A DNA stretch of 64,000 nucleotides from contig DASZPH010000124.1 in the NCBI GenBank assembly GCA_035550375.1, forward strand, positions 1 to 64,000. The letters are read 5' to 3'. Made by a program: the position numbers and the translations under genes. The stretch comes from DASSFG01 sp035550375. Its GTDB lineage: Bacteria; Planctomycetota; Planctomycetia; Pirellulales; JAICIG01. The notes beneath the pieces were generated by a model. That model saw only the letters and a program-made list of their open reading frames with translations. It did not search any database and had not been told where the DNA came from. Below are positions 9,376 through 18,818 of the stretch, piece by piece. Position 1 is the stretch's first letter, and each line of letters opens with the position of its first letter.

Positions 9376-10131
9376 ATGAAGGTTTGGTTTGTCGGCGCGG
9401 GACCGGGAGACCCCGACCTGCTCACGGTCAAGGGAAGGCGGCTGATCGAGCAGGCCGACACCGTGCTGTACGCTGGCAGCCTCATGCCCGAAGGCATCCT
9501 GGCGCTCGCCAAGCCCGGCTCCGCTTGGCACAACACGGCCAAGATGGCGTTGGGCGAATTCATGCCGATCATGGTCGAGGCCGCGCGAGCGGGCCAAACC
9601 GTGGTGCGGCTCGCCTCAGGCGATCCGGCCATTTACGGCGCCATGGGCGAGATGGTCGAATGCCTGAAGCACGAAGGAATCGAGTACGAAGTCGTGCCCG
9701 GCGTCAGCTCCTTCCTGGCGGCCGCTGCCGCGTTGGGCCATGAGTTGACCGTTCCGGATGTGGCCCAGTCGATCATTCTCACTCGCACCGAAGGGCGAAC
9801 GAAAATGCCCGACGGCGAGCAGCTTGCCGATCTGGCTCGGCACCGGACCACGCTGGTGATCTTTCTCAGCACGCAGGTGATCCGCATGATCGTCGACGAG
9901 CTGCGCACGGCCTACCCGCCCGAGACGCCGGTGGCGGTCGTCTATCGGGCTTCGTGGCCCGATCAGAAGATCGTCCGCGGCACGCTGGAGAACATCGCTG
10001 AGCGCGTAATCGAGGCGGGGATTTCCATGACGGCCATCGTCATCGTGGGTGAGGCGCTGGCCGCCGAAGGCCACCGCTCGAAGCTTTACGACGAATCATT
10101 CAGTCACGCCTTTCGGAGGGCTAGAGTGTGA
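9376..10131 (+). CDS. cobM: precorrin-4 C11-methyltransferase
   Basis: This is a corrin methyltransferase of about 251 residues, which puts a methyl from S-adenosylmethionine on C11 of precorrin-4 (CobM) or cobalt-precorrin-4 (CbiF). The signatures are VGAGPGDPDLLTVKG at the start, YAGSL, RLASGDPAIYGA, VPGVSSFLAAAAALG and the TRTEGRT block specific to CobM/CbiF. I chose the ATG at 9376 because the family begins with the first strand (KVWFVGAG); an upstream ATG at 9349 would add nine residues. It opens the cobalamin group. Its stop overlaps the next gene's start by four bases (GTGA), which implies translational coupling. Confidence 0.92.
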   Translation: MKVWFVGAGPGDPDLLTVKGRRLIEQADTVLYAGSLMPEGILALAKPGSAWHNTAKMALGEFMPIMVEAARAGQTVVRLASGDPAIYGAMGEMVECLKHEGIEYEVVPGVSSFLAAAAALGHELTVPDVAQSIILTRTEGRTKMPDGEQLADLARHRTTLVIFLSTQVIRMIVDELRTAYPPETPVAVVYRASWPDQKIVRGTLENIAERVIEAGISMTAIVIVGEALAAEGHRSKLYDESFSHAFRRARV

Positions 10132-10685
10132 GGGCGGCCTTCAAAGAATGGGCCGTGGTTTGCAAAGCGCTCGCCAGCGGCCGGCAGACGCTCATCCTCC
10201 GCAAGGGAGGTATTGTCGAAGAAGGTGGCGAGTTCCGCCCCGATCAGCCGGAATTCTTTCTGTTTCCCACCTATTCCCATCAGTCGCCCGACAGCGTGGT
10301 CGACGAGGCCCGGCCGCTCCTGACGAGCCTGGAAAGTGATGAGCCAGAGGCGGGGACAATCGTGCTGACGCATCATGCGGCGGTTGCCGAGGCGATTCGC
10401 CTTCGATCACTGGAGGCGGTGTTTGGTTTGCGGGGCCAGCACATCTGGTCCGACGAGGTGATCGAAGAGCGTTTCCATCGCTGGCGAGACATGATCTACG
10501 CCCTTGTAGTTCGCGTCTACGCGCTGCCTCAAGCCGTCGTGCTGCCCCTGGAGGAAGAATATACGGGCTGCAAGTCCTGGGTGGACTTGAGCCCCGACGT
10601 TCCCACGGGCGGTTCTTCTCCCGTGCTGGATGATGCCGAGTTTGCACGACGGCATCAGGCGATTCGCGCCGTGCTGGCGGTCTGA
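10128..10685 (+). CDS. DUF1802 family protein
   Basis: The 185-residue protein begins AAFKEWAVVCKAL, followed by ILRKGGI and FFLFPTYSHQ, the pattern of the DUF1802 family. Its role is unknown. It starts with GTG inside the stop of cobM, with a ggaggg ribosome site at 10115-10120, and cobS follows its stop after five bases. It is therefore embedded in a cobalamin operon, which suggests a link to corrinoid assembly or simply co-transcription. Confidence 0.85.
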   Translation: MRAAFKEWAVVCKALASGRQTLILRKGGIVEEGGEFRPDQPEFFLFPTYSHQSPDSVVDEARPLLTSLESDEPEAGTIVLTHHAAVAEAIRLRSLEAVFGLRGQHIWSDEVIEERFHRWRDMIYALVVRVYALPQAVVLPLEEEYTGCKSWVDLSPDVPTGGSSPVLDDAEFARRHQAIRAVLAV

Positions 10686-10690
10686 GAGGG

Positions 10691-11557
10691 ATGACGAGCG
10701 TGCCCGAAGAAGCCGCCAGCCAGATCCTGGGGAGCGTTTCGCAACCGGCGGTTCAGCGGCGGTCGGCGGTCGTCGCCCATTGGCAGGCGTTCTGGGCCGC
10801 GGTGCAGTTCCTTACGCGGCTGCCGGTCCCGACCAGGTTTCTTGCAAACTGCGACGCAGCGCCCCTCGAACGGGCAACGATCTATTTCCCCCTGGTTGGC
10901 TCGCTCATCGGTCTGACCACTGGCACGACCATCTGGCTGGCTTCGCACGCCTGGCCGATTTGGCTGGCCGCGCTCGTCGGTTTGGCGGTTGAGGCACTTC
11001 TTACCGGCGGCTTGCACGAAGATGGGCTCGCCGACTGCTGCGACGCGCTGGGCGGAGGTTGGACACGAGCCGACGTGTTGCGCATTCTGGATGACAGCCG
11101 AGTGGGCACCTATGGGGTTCTCGGGCTGGCCATCGCACTGGCGATGCGGGCCGGCTCCCTGGCTTCGCTGGACGGCGACCTGCTGCTGCCGTCCGTCGTC
11201 GCTTCCGCGGCGATTGGACGTTGGGCGATGGTGATGGCCATGGCCTGGCTGGCACCCGTGGCCGACCGGCCGAGTCTGTCGCGATTGGCAGGGCGGCAAA
11301 CGTTTGCCATACAGGTGCTTTGGGGCGGGTTGCTAACCCTGGCGAGTTCCCTGCCGCTTGCCGTTTTGTCGCCCGAGCGATTCGCGGCATCCGTGGCGGC
11401 AACGTTGGCCATCACGGCCTGGTTTGTCTACTACCTGCGTTTCCGAATAGGGGGCATGACGGGCGACTGTGCCGGCGCCATCTGCTGCGTCTCACAGGTC
11501 GCTGTGCTGCTTTGTTGCTGTGCCTTCACCGGCGCCGGCACAACAAATAACTTCTGA
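10691..11557 (+). CDS. cobS: adenosylcobinamide-GDP ribazoletransferase (cobalamin synthase)
   Basis: The 288-residue membrane protein joins adenosylcobinamide-GDP to alpha-ribazole (or its phosphate), the last assembly step of cobalamin. FLTRLPVP, FPLVGSLIG, GGLHEDGLADCCDALGGG and LDDSRVGTYG are the diagnostic segments; the Asp-rich loop is the catalytic site. Six or seven hydrophobic helices follow. About 25 extra residues precede the usual start, so the true start may lie a little downstream. It sits between DUF1802 and the CobC-type phosphatase, in the same direction. Confidence 0.95.
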   Translation: MTSVPEEAASQILGSVSQPAVQRRSAVVAHWQAFWAAVQFLTRLPVPTRFLANCDAAPLERATIYFPLVGSLIGLTTGTTIWLASHAWPIWLAALVGLAVEALLTGGLHEDGLADCCDALGGGWTRADVLRILDDSRVGTYGVLGLAIALAMRAGSLASLDGDLLLPSVVASAAIGRWAMVMAMAWLAPVADRPSLSRLAGRQTFAIQVLWGGLLTLASSLPLAVLSPERFAASVAATLAITAWFVYYLRFRIGGMTGDCAGAICCVSQVAVLLCCCAFTGAGTTNNF

Positions 11558-11578
11558 GCCTCCCGACGGCGGATCGCC

Positions 11579-12160
11579 ATGACATCCTCAACTTCCCGGC
11601 GACGAATCATCCTGGTGCGGCACGGCCGCGTGGCGGACCATTACCAGGGCGTTTGTTACGGCCGCAGCGACGTCGAGTTGAGCGATGAAGGCCGGCGGCA
11701 AAGTCAAGCCTTGGCTGAAGAGCTGGCGGCGCTGCCGATCACGCACCTGGTGCACAGCGGCCTGACTCGAACCAAGTGGCTGGCCGAACTGATCGCGGCC
11801 CGAACGGCCATCGCCGCCTGCGAGGCCCCTTGCCTGGTGGAATTCAACTTCGGCCACTGGGAGCTACGACCTTGGCAGGACATTTTTGCCGAGATCGGCG
11901 AGGCGATGAACGACCTGACCCGCTCGCCGGAGACCTTCCGGCCGCCAGCGGGCGAAACGGTGCACGAAATGCGGGACCGTGTGCTCGCCTGGTACCGTGA
12001 GCTGCCCAGCGAAGGTGTCATCGTGGCCGTCGCGCATGGCGGAACCATCGCGGCCCTGCGGGGCACGCTGTCGGGTGCACCGGCAACGGAGTGGCCCGCC
12101 CTGATTCCGTCTTACGGCCAGTGGATTGACCTCGAGGAATCGCCTGAGATCACGACTTGA
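11579..12160 (+). CDS. cobC: CobC-type histidine phosphatase (alpha-ribazole phosphatase)
   Basis: The 193-residue protein is a histidine-phosphatase-fold enzyme with the catalytic RHG in ILVRHGRV, the GRSDVELSDEGRRQ segment typical of CobC, and the second catalytic His in VAHGGTIAAL. CobC removes the 5'-phosphate of alpha-ribazole phosphate in the lower-ligand branch. The position 21 bases after cobS supports this function over a general phosphoglycerate-mutase role, though family members are hard to separate on sequence alone. Confidence 0.87.
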   Translation: MTSSTSRRRIILVRHGRVADHYQGVCYGRSDVELSDEGRRQSQALAEELAALPITHLVHSGLTRTKWLAELIAARTAIAACEAPCLVEFNFGHWELRPWQDIFAEIGEAMNDLTRSPETFRPPAGETVHEMRDRVLAWYRELPSEGVIVAVAHGGTIAALRGTLSGAPATEWPALIPSYGQWIDLEESPEITT

Positions 12161-12182
12161 TCTAGGGCACTCGAGGGCTCGC

Positions 12183-14039
12183 TCAACCCGTCCCCCGTCC
12201 GCTTCTTCCCTTGTTCATGGCGCACGCGATACGCCCTGCCAAGCGGGAGTTTTCGAGTTGCTCTAGACCACCGGGAATGGCCAGAGACCAGTTGGGCCGC
12301 TCTTCCGTCGTGCATGGCATATTGGGTCGCTCCGTAATCGCCAGGGCGTCGTCGAGTGATGCGAGGGCCACGCGAGACGCCGCCTCCGACAGCAGGCGGT
12401 AAACTTGTTCGATCACCTGGTCGATTGGCGCCCGGGCGTCAAGATGAGCAAGATTTGCGACGCGGCGCTGAATCTCCGCCGTCCCTTCCTCGTTCGGTTT
12501 CAGGCCGAGCCGGCGCTGTGCCGCCAGATCCTGGCCGCTCCATAGCCCCGCAACCGTCGGCAGGTCGTGCGTCGTGACGGCCGCCATCGACATTGGGGGA
12601 TATTTTGAGGGGGGCTCCTCTTCGAACCACAGCAGGCGGTAGGAAAGAACGCCATGCGCCGCCAGTCGGGCACGAATTTCCGGTTCGACCGTGCCCAGAT
12701 CCTCGCCGACGACGAAGGCGCCGGCGCGTTGGCTCTCGATCGCTACGATGGCCAACATCTCGTCCCCCCGATACCGGACGAACGCGCCGCGGCTGGGATC
12801 GAAGCCTTCGGGGATCCAATAGAGCCTAAAAAGCCCCATCACGTGGTCGATGCGCACGCCGCCCGCGTGCCGCAGCACGGCCCTCAACGTTTGCCGTAGC
12901 GGTTCGTATCCCGCGCCGCGAAGCTTGTGCGGGATGAAGGGGGGAAGCCCCCAGTCCTGACCGCGACGGTTGTACAAGTCGGGCGGGGCACCCACGGAGC
13001 AACCCCCGGCATAGAGGTGTTGCCAGCTCCAGGCGTCGGCACCGCCCGGATCGACACCGATCGCCAGATCCTGGACGATTGTCGTTCCCTCCGCCGCCGC
13101 GCGCCGCAGTTGTTCGTCCAGGAGCCATTGCAGCCATCGGTGGTAGCCGACGCGATCGCCGCGTGCCTCGACGAAGCTACGCACTGCTTGGCCGTCGACC
13201 CGCCGATACTCATCGGGCCAGAGCCGCCAGTCGCCGCCGAATTCCTCGGCCAGCGCGCAGTGGGTCGCGAACTCATCGAGCGAACTACCCCGCTGGGCGC
13301 AGAAACGTTCAAACTCCTCGCCCGGCGAACTGTGCCGCCAGATGCTTTCGAGCGCCTCTGTCTTCAGCCTGTAGACGGCGTCGCGGTTAATCTGGCGATC
13401 CTCATTGAGTGCTCGGCCCGCCTTGGCGAGTCCCGCAAGGTCGTCCACGAAGTCGGCCGCGCCGGGCACTTCTTCGACGCGGAGATAGATCGGATTCAGA
13501 AACCGCCGGCTGCTCGGATAATAGGGGCTCGGCTGCTGCGGGGTGACGGGCGCGGAGGCCGAAAGGGGGTTCACCAGGACGAGCCCGGCGCCCCGACTCG
13601 CGGCCCAGCGGCACAGACGCCTGAGATCGGCCAGGTCGCCCAATCCCCAGCTTTCGTTCGACCGCGTGGCGTAGAGCTGCGCCGACCATCCCCAAAGGCC
13701 GTCGGGGGGCAGCACACAACGGCCGGGCGTTACGATAATGCGCACCGCCGGCCGCATTTCGTCACGCGGGTAGAAATCATGGTAACCGATGGGCAAATCG
13801 GGGGGCCATTGCCCGTCTTGGCCGACTCTTAGCAGCGTGCCGTCCTCGAGGGTCAGCCGGCCAACGGGCAGACAAGGGGATTTGCCTTGATCGAGAACCT
13901 GCACTTCTCGCCCGGCGACGCCTGGCCCATCTCCGCCCATGGCATTACAGACCGCCGCCTTGACCTCCGGCGCAACTTCCTGCCAATTCCCCTCCGCATC
14001 CTCGTAACCTTCATCAATGCCCCATACCTTGGCTGCCAC
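12183..14039 (-). CDS. malQ: 4-alpha-glucanotransferase
   Basis: This is a GH77 amylomaltase of about 618 residues, which moves alpha-1,4-glucan chains between maltodextrins or glycogen ends. The three catalytic acids are visible: the nucleophile in VRIDHVMGLFRLYW (D398), the acid/base in VVGEDLGTV (E446) and the third in TTHDLPT (D492). YATRSNESWGLGDLADLRR is the family's N-terminal signature. I chose the GTG at 14039 because a gagg ribosome site lies six to seven bases upstream and conserved sequence starts right after it; a TTG at 14129 would give 30 extra, unconserved residues. It is the last gene of a long minus-strand run. Confidence 0.92.
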   Translation of the reverse strand: MAAKVWGIDEGYEDAEGNWQEVAPEVKAAVCNAMGGDGPGVAGREVQVLDQGKSPCLPVGRLTLEDGTLLRVGQDGQWPPDLPIGYHDFYPRDEMRPAVRIIVTPGRCVLPPDGLWGWSAQLYATRSNESWGLGDLADLRRLCRWAASRGAGLVLVNPLSASAPVTPQQPSPYYPSSRRFLNPIYLRVEEVPGAADFVDDLAGLAKAGRALNEDRQINRDAVYRLKTEALESIWRHSSPGEEFERFCAQRGSSLDEFATHCALAEEFGGDWRLWPDEYRRVDGQAVRSFVEARGDRVGYHRWLQWLLDEQLRRAAAEGTTIVQDLAIGVDPGGADAWSWQHLYAGGCSVGAPPDLYNRRGQDWGLPPFIPHKLRGAGYEPLRQTLRAVLRHAGGVRIDHVMGLFRLYWIPEGFDPSRGAFVRYRGDEMLAIVAIESQRAGAFVVGEDLGTVEPEIRARLAAHGVLSYRLLWFEEEPPSKYPPMSMAAVTTHDLPTVAGLWSGQDLAAQRRLGLKPNEEGTAEIQRRVANLAHLDARAPIDQVIEQVYRLLSEAASRVALASLDDALAITERPNMPCTTEERPNWSLAIPGGLEQLENSRLAGRIACAMNKGRSGRGTG

Positions 14040-14164
14040 GAGCACTCCCTCGTACCTTTTCCTGATCCCTCGGGAGAGCACGCAATGCTCGTGCCAGTTC
14101 CTTGTGAGGGAAAAGGCCACGGCAAGCAATCCCCGTAAGAGCGGAATAGCGCGGTTAAGGACCG

Positions 14165-14914
14165 CTAAGTTGGGGTCCCACCGTCGCTGCGCCAGTCGGC
14201 CTTGCCGCGCAAGGCGAGGCCGCTTCCAAACGTGACCGGAAGCTCCAGCGCCGCGGCAAGACGCCTTAAATACTCGCGCCGCGTGATCTCGACCGCGCCA
14301 AAGCGGGCCGTGTGCGGGGTGAGCTGCTGGATGTCGAGCAAGCGGTAACCTCGTGCCCGCAGGTGCTCCACGAGGTACACGAGCGCTACCTTGGAGGCTT
14401 CGCTCACGCGGTAGAACATCGACTCGGCGGCGAACAGCCCGCCAATCCCCAAGCCGTAAGTTCCCCCAGCCAGCTTGCCGTCGTGCCAGGCCTCAACGCT
14501 GTGGACATGGCCTTCGCGATGCAGCGTTACATACGCGTGTCGCATGGCGGGCGTGATCCAGGTCTGGCCTTGTCGGTCGCCGGCGGTGGCGCATCCGTCG
14601 ATGACACCTTCAAAGTCACGGTCGCACGTCACCAGAAAACGTCCGCTGCGGCAGGTGCGCGCCAGCCGCCGCGGCACATGCAGGCCGTCAAGCTCGATCA
14701 CGGCCCTGGGGTCGGGCGACCACCAGGCTAGTTCACCGTCGGCAAACGGCCAGGGGAAGATACCGTGACGATAGGCGTCGAGTATCCACTCGCTCGTCAG
14801 CTCGCCCCCCACGCCGATCAGGCCGCTGTGCGGGGCACTCTCGGCCGGCGGAAAGAAGCTCGACGGCCCCAGCCGGCCTCTCGAGCGCGAGCGGTGCATC
14901 GGTTTGTCTTTCAA
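14165..14914 (-). CDS. aat: leucyl/phenylalanyl-tRNA--protein transferase
   Basis: The 249-residue protein transfers Leu or Phe from tRNA to the N-termini of proteins with basic first residues and so marks them for ClpS/ClpAP (N-degron pathway). The core motifs are present: FPWPF, WWSPDPRAVI, TWITPAMRHAY, HSVEAWHDGKLAGGTYGL and LLDIQQLTPH. An N-terminal extension of about 20 residues lacks conservation. Only five bases separate it from the stop of the secreted protein upstream, so it is probably co-transcribed with the envelope run. Confidence 0.95.
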   Translation of the reverse strand: MKDKPMHRSRSRGRLGPSSFFPPAESAPHSGLIGVGGELTSEWILDAYRHGIFPWPFADGELAWWSPDPRAVIELDGLHVPRRLARTCRSGRFLVTCDRDFEGVIDGCATAGDRQGQTWITPAMRHAYVTLHREGHVHSVEAWHDGKLAGGTYGLGIGGLFAAESMFYRVSEASKVALVYLVEHLRARGYRLLDIQQLTPHTARFGAVEITRREYLRRLAAALELPVTFGSGLALRGKADWRSDGGTPT

Positions 14915-14919
14915 GGGGG

Positions 14920-16344
14920 CTAACTGCCGCGCGTCTTGGCGCTGACTTCGCTTTCGATCTTCTCCACTTCGGCCGGATTAAGAAATCGAATGATAACCTG
15001 CTCGGTGTCGTCGAAAAGCTTGTCGATCTTTCTCTGGATCCGTTTATCCGGCGAGACGGCCCGCTGTTTTTGAACGCGAACCTCGTTGATGTAGTCTTCT
15101 TGCCGTTTGAAAGTTCGCAGCTCTTCGAGCATCGACTTGGCCTCCGCGGCTTTGTTGTCTTCCAGCCGGGCGCGGATTTGAGTCATCAGCACCTGCCGGC
15201 GGGCGATCACGTCGACGAAGCGCTCCTGGAAGCCGTTGATGATCCCTTCCGCCAGCAGCCGGTCGTCGTCGTCGGGAATGTCCACCTGCATTCGCGGCTC
15301 CAGTCCGGGCATCATCGGAAGCCGAGCCAGCGGTTCTCCTCCGTGTTTCACCAGCAAGATCCGCAGCGGGTTAAAATCGGCATGTACGATCAGCTTGCCG
15401 TCGCCGTCGGTGCGTCCGATCAAGTCGGTTTTCGTCGAATCGACGGGATGTGCATAGACGGCATAGCCCGCCATGGGGCGCACACTTTTGACGTCGCCGC
15501 CGAGGATGCGGGAGTGCAGCTCCAGTTCGGTCGATCCGCCCGTGGGGCGAACGAGCATGGCCAGCCGCTCGTCGTGTCCCCGGCTTCGGCCGGTAAGCGG
15601 GCTGCGCAGGCCGGTGTACATCTGGCAGGCCAGCTCCGCCTCGTTTACCTGCTCGACGACCAGGAACGTCCACTCGATCGGCATCAACTTCTTGAGCTTT
15701 CCATCGCGATCGTTGTACCTTCGCACAGAGCGGTAGATGTCGCCGGGGGTCGCGAAGACGATCGACGGATCGATCGGCGGCAACGAGGCGGCTCGCTGCC
15801 GAAGCGTCACCTGCTTGTCGTCGACTTTTTCCACCCTCGCCAGAGGCGCAAAGGCCGAAAGGACGGCCTGAAAGACCTCGTCGGGTAAGAGCTCCCGCTG
15901 GCGAACGTCACGCACCAGAGGAGACCCTGTCAACCGGGCGTGGAGATCGTAGTCGCGTGCTTCGACCTGGAAGCCGCCGTCCGTCACTCGAACGGCAACG
16001 AGCAGGAGCTTGTCGCTGTCACTCTCCACGAGCGTTTCCGGGAGGTCGTCCATCGGCAGACGGCTGAGCGAAGAGATCATTTTGACGCCCAGCTCAAGCG
16101 GAGGCACGCCCACGGACAGATCCCAGGAGGCCCCGACCGCCTTCTCGGCACGCTCCATGACCCGGGCTTCAACCTGCTCGCGCAAATGGGGCGTCAGCTC
16201 GGGCTCGGATGCCATCGCCAGCAGGACGCGAATGCGATAGGGCGTCATCTCCCAGACCGTCGGCGAACCGGACGCCCGGACTGTTCCCGGCAGACCATGC
16301 GCCGCCAGAAAAACCAACAACCAGGCGGGCAGCATCCTCTTCAT
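14920..16344 (-). CDS. secreted protein of unknown function in the ExbB/PQQ run
   Basis: The 474-residue protein starts with a clear signal peptide (KRMLPAWLLVFLAAHG, cleavage near residue 25). The ATG at 16344 overlaps the stop of the preceding gene by one base (TGATG), which fixes the start. The body has mixed alpha/beta character without a family I can name; a middle part (about 270-370) looks like beta sandwich and the C-terminal 100 residues are a charged, probably coiled-coil helix with repeated Arg/Glu/Lys. It is translationally coupled to the SBP-5 protein, so the two probably act together in the envelope. Confidence 0.8.
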   Translation of the reverse strand: MKRMLPAWLLVFLAAHGLPGTVRASGSPTVWEMTPYRIRVLLAMASEPELTPHLREQVEARVMERAEKAVGASWDLSVGVPPLELGVKMISSLSRLPMDDLPETLVESDSDKLLLVAVRVTDGGFQVEARDYDLHARLTGSPLVRDVRQRELLPDEVFQAVLSAFAPLARVEKVDDKQVTLRQRAASLPPIDPSIVFATPGDIYRSVRRYNDRDGKLKKLMPIEWTFLVVEQVNEAELACQMYTGLRSPLTGRSRGHDERLAMLVRPTGGSTELELHSRILGGDVKSVRPMAGYAVYAHPVDSTKTDLIGRTDGDGKLIVHADFNPLRILLVKHGGEPLARLPMMPGLEPRMQVDIPDDDDRLLAEGIINGFQERFVDVIARRQVLMTQIRARLEDNKAAEAKSMLEELRTFKRQEDYINEVRVQKQRAVSPDKRIQRKIDKLFDDTEQVIIRFLNPAEVEKIESEVSAKTRGS

Positions 16345-18818
16345 CAAAAATCCTCCACCGGCACCTGCACGGAGCCCTTCCAGCTTTCGACGTTCTGGTA
16401 GAGCAAGACGGGGACCGGATCGATTCCCTTCAGGCTGCGATGATAGGCAAAGTACTCGGGCATTTGCCAAAGTGGAATGATCGCCACGTCGTCCGCGGTC
16501 AGGCGGTGAATGCGCTGCAAAATCTGCCGGGCCTCCTGCCAGTTCGTGGCCTTGGCCAACTGCACCAGGGCCAGCGTCATATAGGCGCTTGCTTCGCCGA
16601 CAATCCCGTCCGGGCCCAACAGGCGCGCGGCGTCGACCAGCGGTTCCTGGATCGTGGTTTCCAAGTACAGCAAGTCATAATCGCCGTCGCCCGGAAGGGA
16701 AACGCCGGGCTCCAGCTCGCGGAGGTCAACCTTGAACTTGAGGCCCTCGATATGTCGCTGAATGCCTTTGCATGCTTCGCGGGCGATGTCGTTGGCGGGG
16801 TGGGCAAGCACGAGCCTGGGAAATTCCTTGATCTCCGGTTCGTCCCGTTTCTTGGCCGCTTCGGAGAGGTCGTGCAGGGCGACCTGGGCCAGGGCGATGG
16901 CCAGCCGCGGATTGCGAAACCGCTGCTCGACTTCGTTGTTGTAGGCGTAGCGCAGCGGATCGTCGAACCCGTTGCCGATCGGGAACGGCCCGCTGACAAG
17001 CTGGTAGCCGGTGAGCTTCTGGTCATGAAGCAGATGGTGCTTGAGCACCAGGTCTCGATCGATGGCGTAGGCCATGGCGCGCCGGAAGCAGCGATGCTTC
17101 ATGAACGGACGTTCCAGATTAGGCAAGAGGCAGTGAATGGTCGGCAGCGCGTATTGTCCGACCACGAAGTCACGGTTTGCGCGGTAACGCTCTACTTCCC
17201 ACGGCGAGAGCCGGTCGACCACCTGCACGAACCCGCGATCTAGCGCCTGCCAGGCGGATTGAGAATTGGGTAGATACTGTTCGACGACCTCCCTGAGCTG
17301 GCCAGGCTGAGCCGCGAAATAAGCCGGGTTGGAAAGGAAATGCGTCTTTTCCTGCGAGGCCTCCTCCAGCAGGTACGGTCCGATTCCCTGGCTGGAAGTC
17401 GTCGCAGCCAAAGGCGCGATCGGCGTTTCCAAAAGCGCCAGTGGTTGGACGTACGACCAGCGCAGCTCGACGTCAACCTGATAGACATCTTGCACGCTCA
17501 CGCCGCCGAAGAGTTCCGCCCAGGTCGGTTCCACCGCCGCTGGTCCGAGGCCGGTTGGCCTGAAGGCCAATTCACGCGGATCGGCGAGCGTAAGCAGTTG
17601 TCGGGCGACGTCGTAACCGGTCAGGCGGGTGCCGTCGGCCGACCACTTGATGTCTCGCTTCAGCCGGAAGATTAACCGTCGTCCGATGTCGGTCCGCTCA
17701 AGCTGACCGAAGGGGCAGGCGTATTCGCCCCCCTCCGCTCCCGTCCCGGTGAACTCGACGAGCATACGGTTTAGCAACCGGGCGTACCGCCGCTCGGCCC
17801 AGCTTGCCAGACGAGACGCGGGACCAGCTTGCCGTGATGAGGCTGGCGGGGACGGTGCCGTGACGCCGACCACCACGCGGGGCCAGGCCGTATAAAGCTC
17901 CTCAAAAAACTTCTTCGCGTCGGGCGACCTCGGCCAGACATAGAGCACCCGACGGGCCAATTCCCACGCCTTCCGCGGCTCGCCTTCGGCGATGTGCCGG
18001 CGTCCCTCGTTCATGAGCTGGCGAGCTTCGTCGGCCCATTGTTCGTGGTACTTCGTGACCACCGGGCTTTGCGGGAATTTCTTCGCCAGGCGGCCGAGCA
18101 GTCGACGAGCTGCCGGATAATCGCCGCGCGCCAGGTAGGGCTCCATCAACTTCTGCGTCGTCGCCCCCAGCGCCCCCGGCAGCTTGGGATACTGCGGGTC
18201 GAGCTCATACAGCTCGTTCAGCAAGGCTAGGGCGTTCTCGTACTTTTTTCTCTTTTCATGCCAAACGCCGGCATCCTCGTACAGATAGTCGGCCAGGGCC
18301 GCGGTCAGCCCTTCCAGCCGGGGATAGGTGCGTTTCAGATAGTCGAAGTAAGGGTAGGCCTCGTCGAACGTCGCCGGGTCGTCTCTTCCCTGACGCACCA
18401 GAGCACGGGCCTCGTCGAGGACGATGTACTCGAAGAGCCTCACCTCAGCGATGTCGCCCCACTTCACTTCATAGTCTTTAGACGGATCCTCGATTTGCTT
18501 GACGATCAGCTTTTTCCCCTTGGGGAACGACGCAGGATCGGGGGCGCGCCGCTGGGGAAGGTCGAGCGGCCGCACTTTGATGACCGTCCGAGCTTCGTCA
18601 TTCAGGACGATCTCGTCATACGCCTCTTGCTCAAAGATCGGGAGCTTGGCCTCTTCGACGCTGGGCGTTTCCTGCCAGGCGTGTGCACTGCCTGGCGCCG
18701 TCCAACACAACAGGGCCAGCAACCAGTTCAGGGCGGCGCCCGGGTACCGAAGGCACCTCGCGCGTGTCGTTCCGTCGCTGCCGCATACGATTTGCAGCCG
18801 TGTGCCTCGTAAGTTCAT
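16344..18818 (-). CDS. extracytoplasmic solute-binding protein family 5, large variant
   Basis: The 824-residue protein has a signal peptide (about 1-48, ending near SAHAWQE), a TPR-like helical region (about 75-320) and then a family 5 oligopeptide-binding domain (about 340-800) recognised by LIFRLKRDIKWSADGTRLTGYDVARQL and by MKHRCFRRAMAYAIDRD. Classical members deliver peptides or Ni to an ABC permease, but no permease or ATPase gene is nearby. Standard members have 500-550 residues, so the N-terminal domain is an addition. Its ATG overlaps the stop of the PQQ gene by four bases (ATGA). Confidence 0.82.
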   Translation of the reverse strand: MNLRGTRLQIVCGSDGTTRARCLRYPGAALNWLLALLCWTAPGSAHAWQETPSVEEAKLPIFEQEAYDEIVLNDEARTVIKVRPLDLPQRRAPDPASFPKGKKLIVKQIEDPSKDYEVKWGDIAEVRLFEYIVLDEARALVRQGRDDPATFDEAYPYFDYLKRTYPRLEGLTAALADYLYEDAGVWHEKRKKYENALALLNELYELDPQYPKLPGALGATTQKLMEPYLARGDYPAARRLLGRLAKKFPQSPVVTKYHEQWADEARQLMNEGRRHIAEGEPRKAWELARRVLYVWPRSPDAKKFFEELYTAWPRVVVGVTAPSPPASSRQAGPASRLASWAERRYARLLNRMLVEFTGTGAEGGEYACPFGQLERTDIGRRLIFRLKRDIKWSADGTRLTGYDVARQLLTLADPRELAFRPTGLGPAAVEPTWAELFGGVSVQDVYQVDVELRWSYVQPLALLETPIAPLAATTSSQGIGPYLLEEASQEKTHFLSNPAYFAAQPGQLREVVEQYLPNSQSAWQALDRGFVQVVDRLSPWEVERYRANRDFVVGQYALPTIHCLLPNLERPFMKHRCFRRAMAYAIDRDLVLKHHLLHDQKLTGYQLVSGPFPIGNGFDDPLRYAYNNEVEQRFRNPRLAIALAQVALHDLSEAAKKRDEPEIKEFPRLVLAHPANDIAREACKGIQRHIEGLKFKVDLRELEPGVSLPGDGDYDLLYLETTIQEPLVDAARLLGPDGIVGEASAYMTLALVQLAKATNWQEARQILQRIHRLTADDVAIIPLWQMPEYFAYHRSLKGIDPVPVLLYQNVESWKGSVQVPVEDF

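Noticed and set aside
16209..17243. 344-codon plus-strand frame
   Set aside because: It is antisense to the SBP-5 gene and the following secreted protein and has no recognisable domain.
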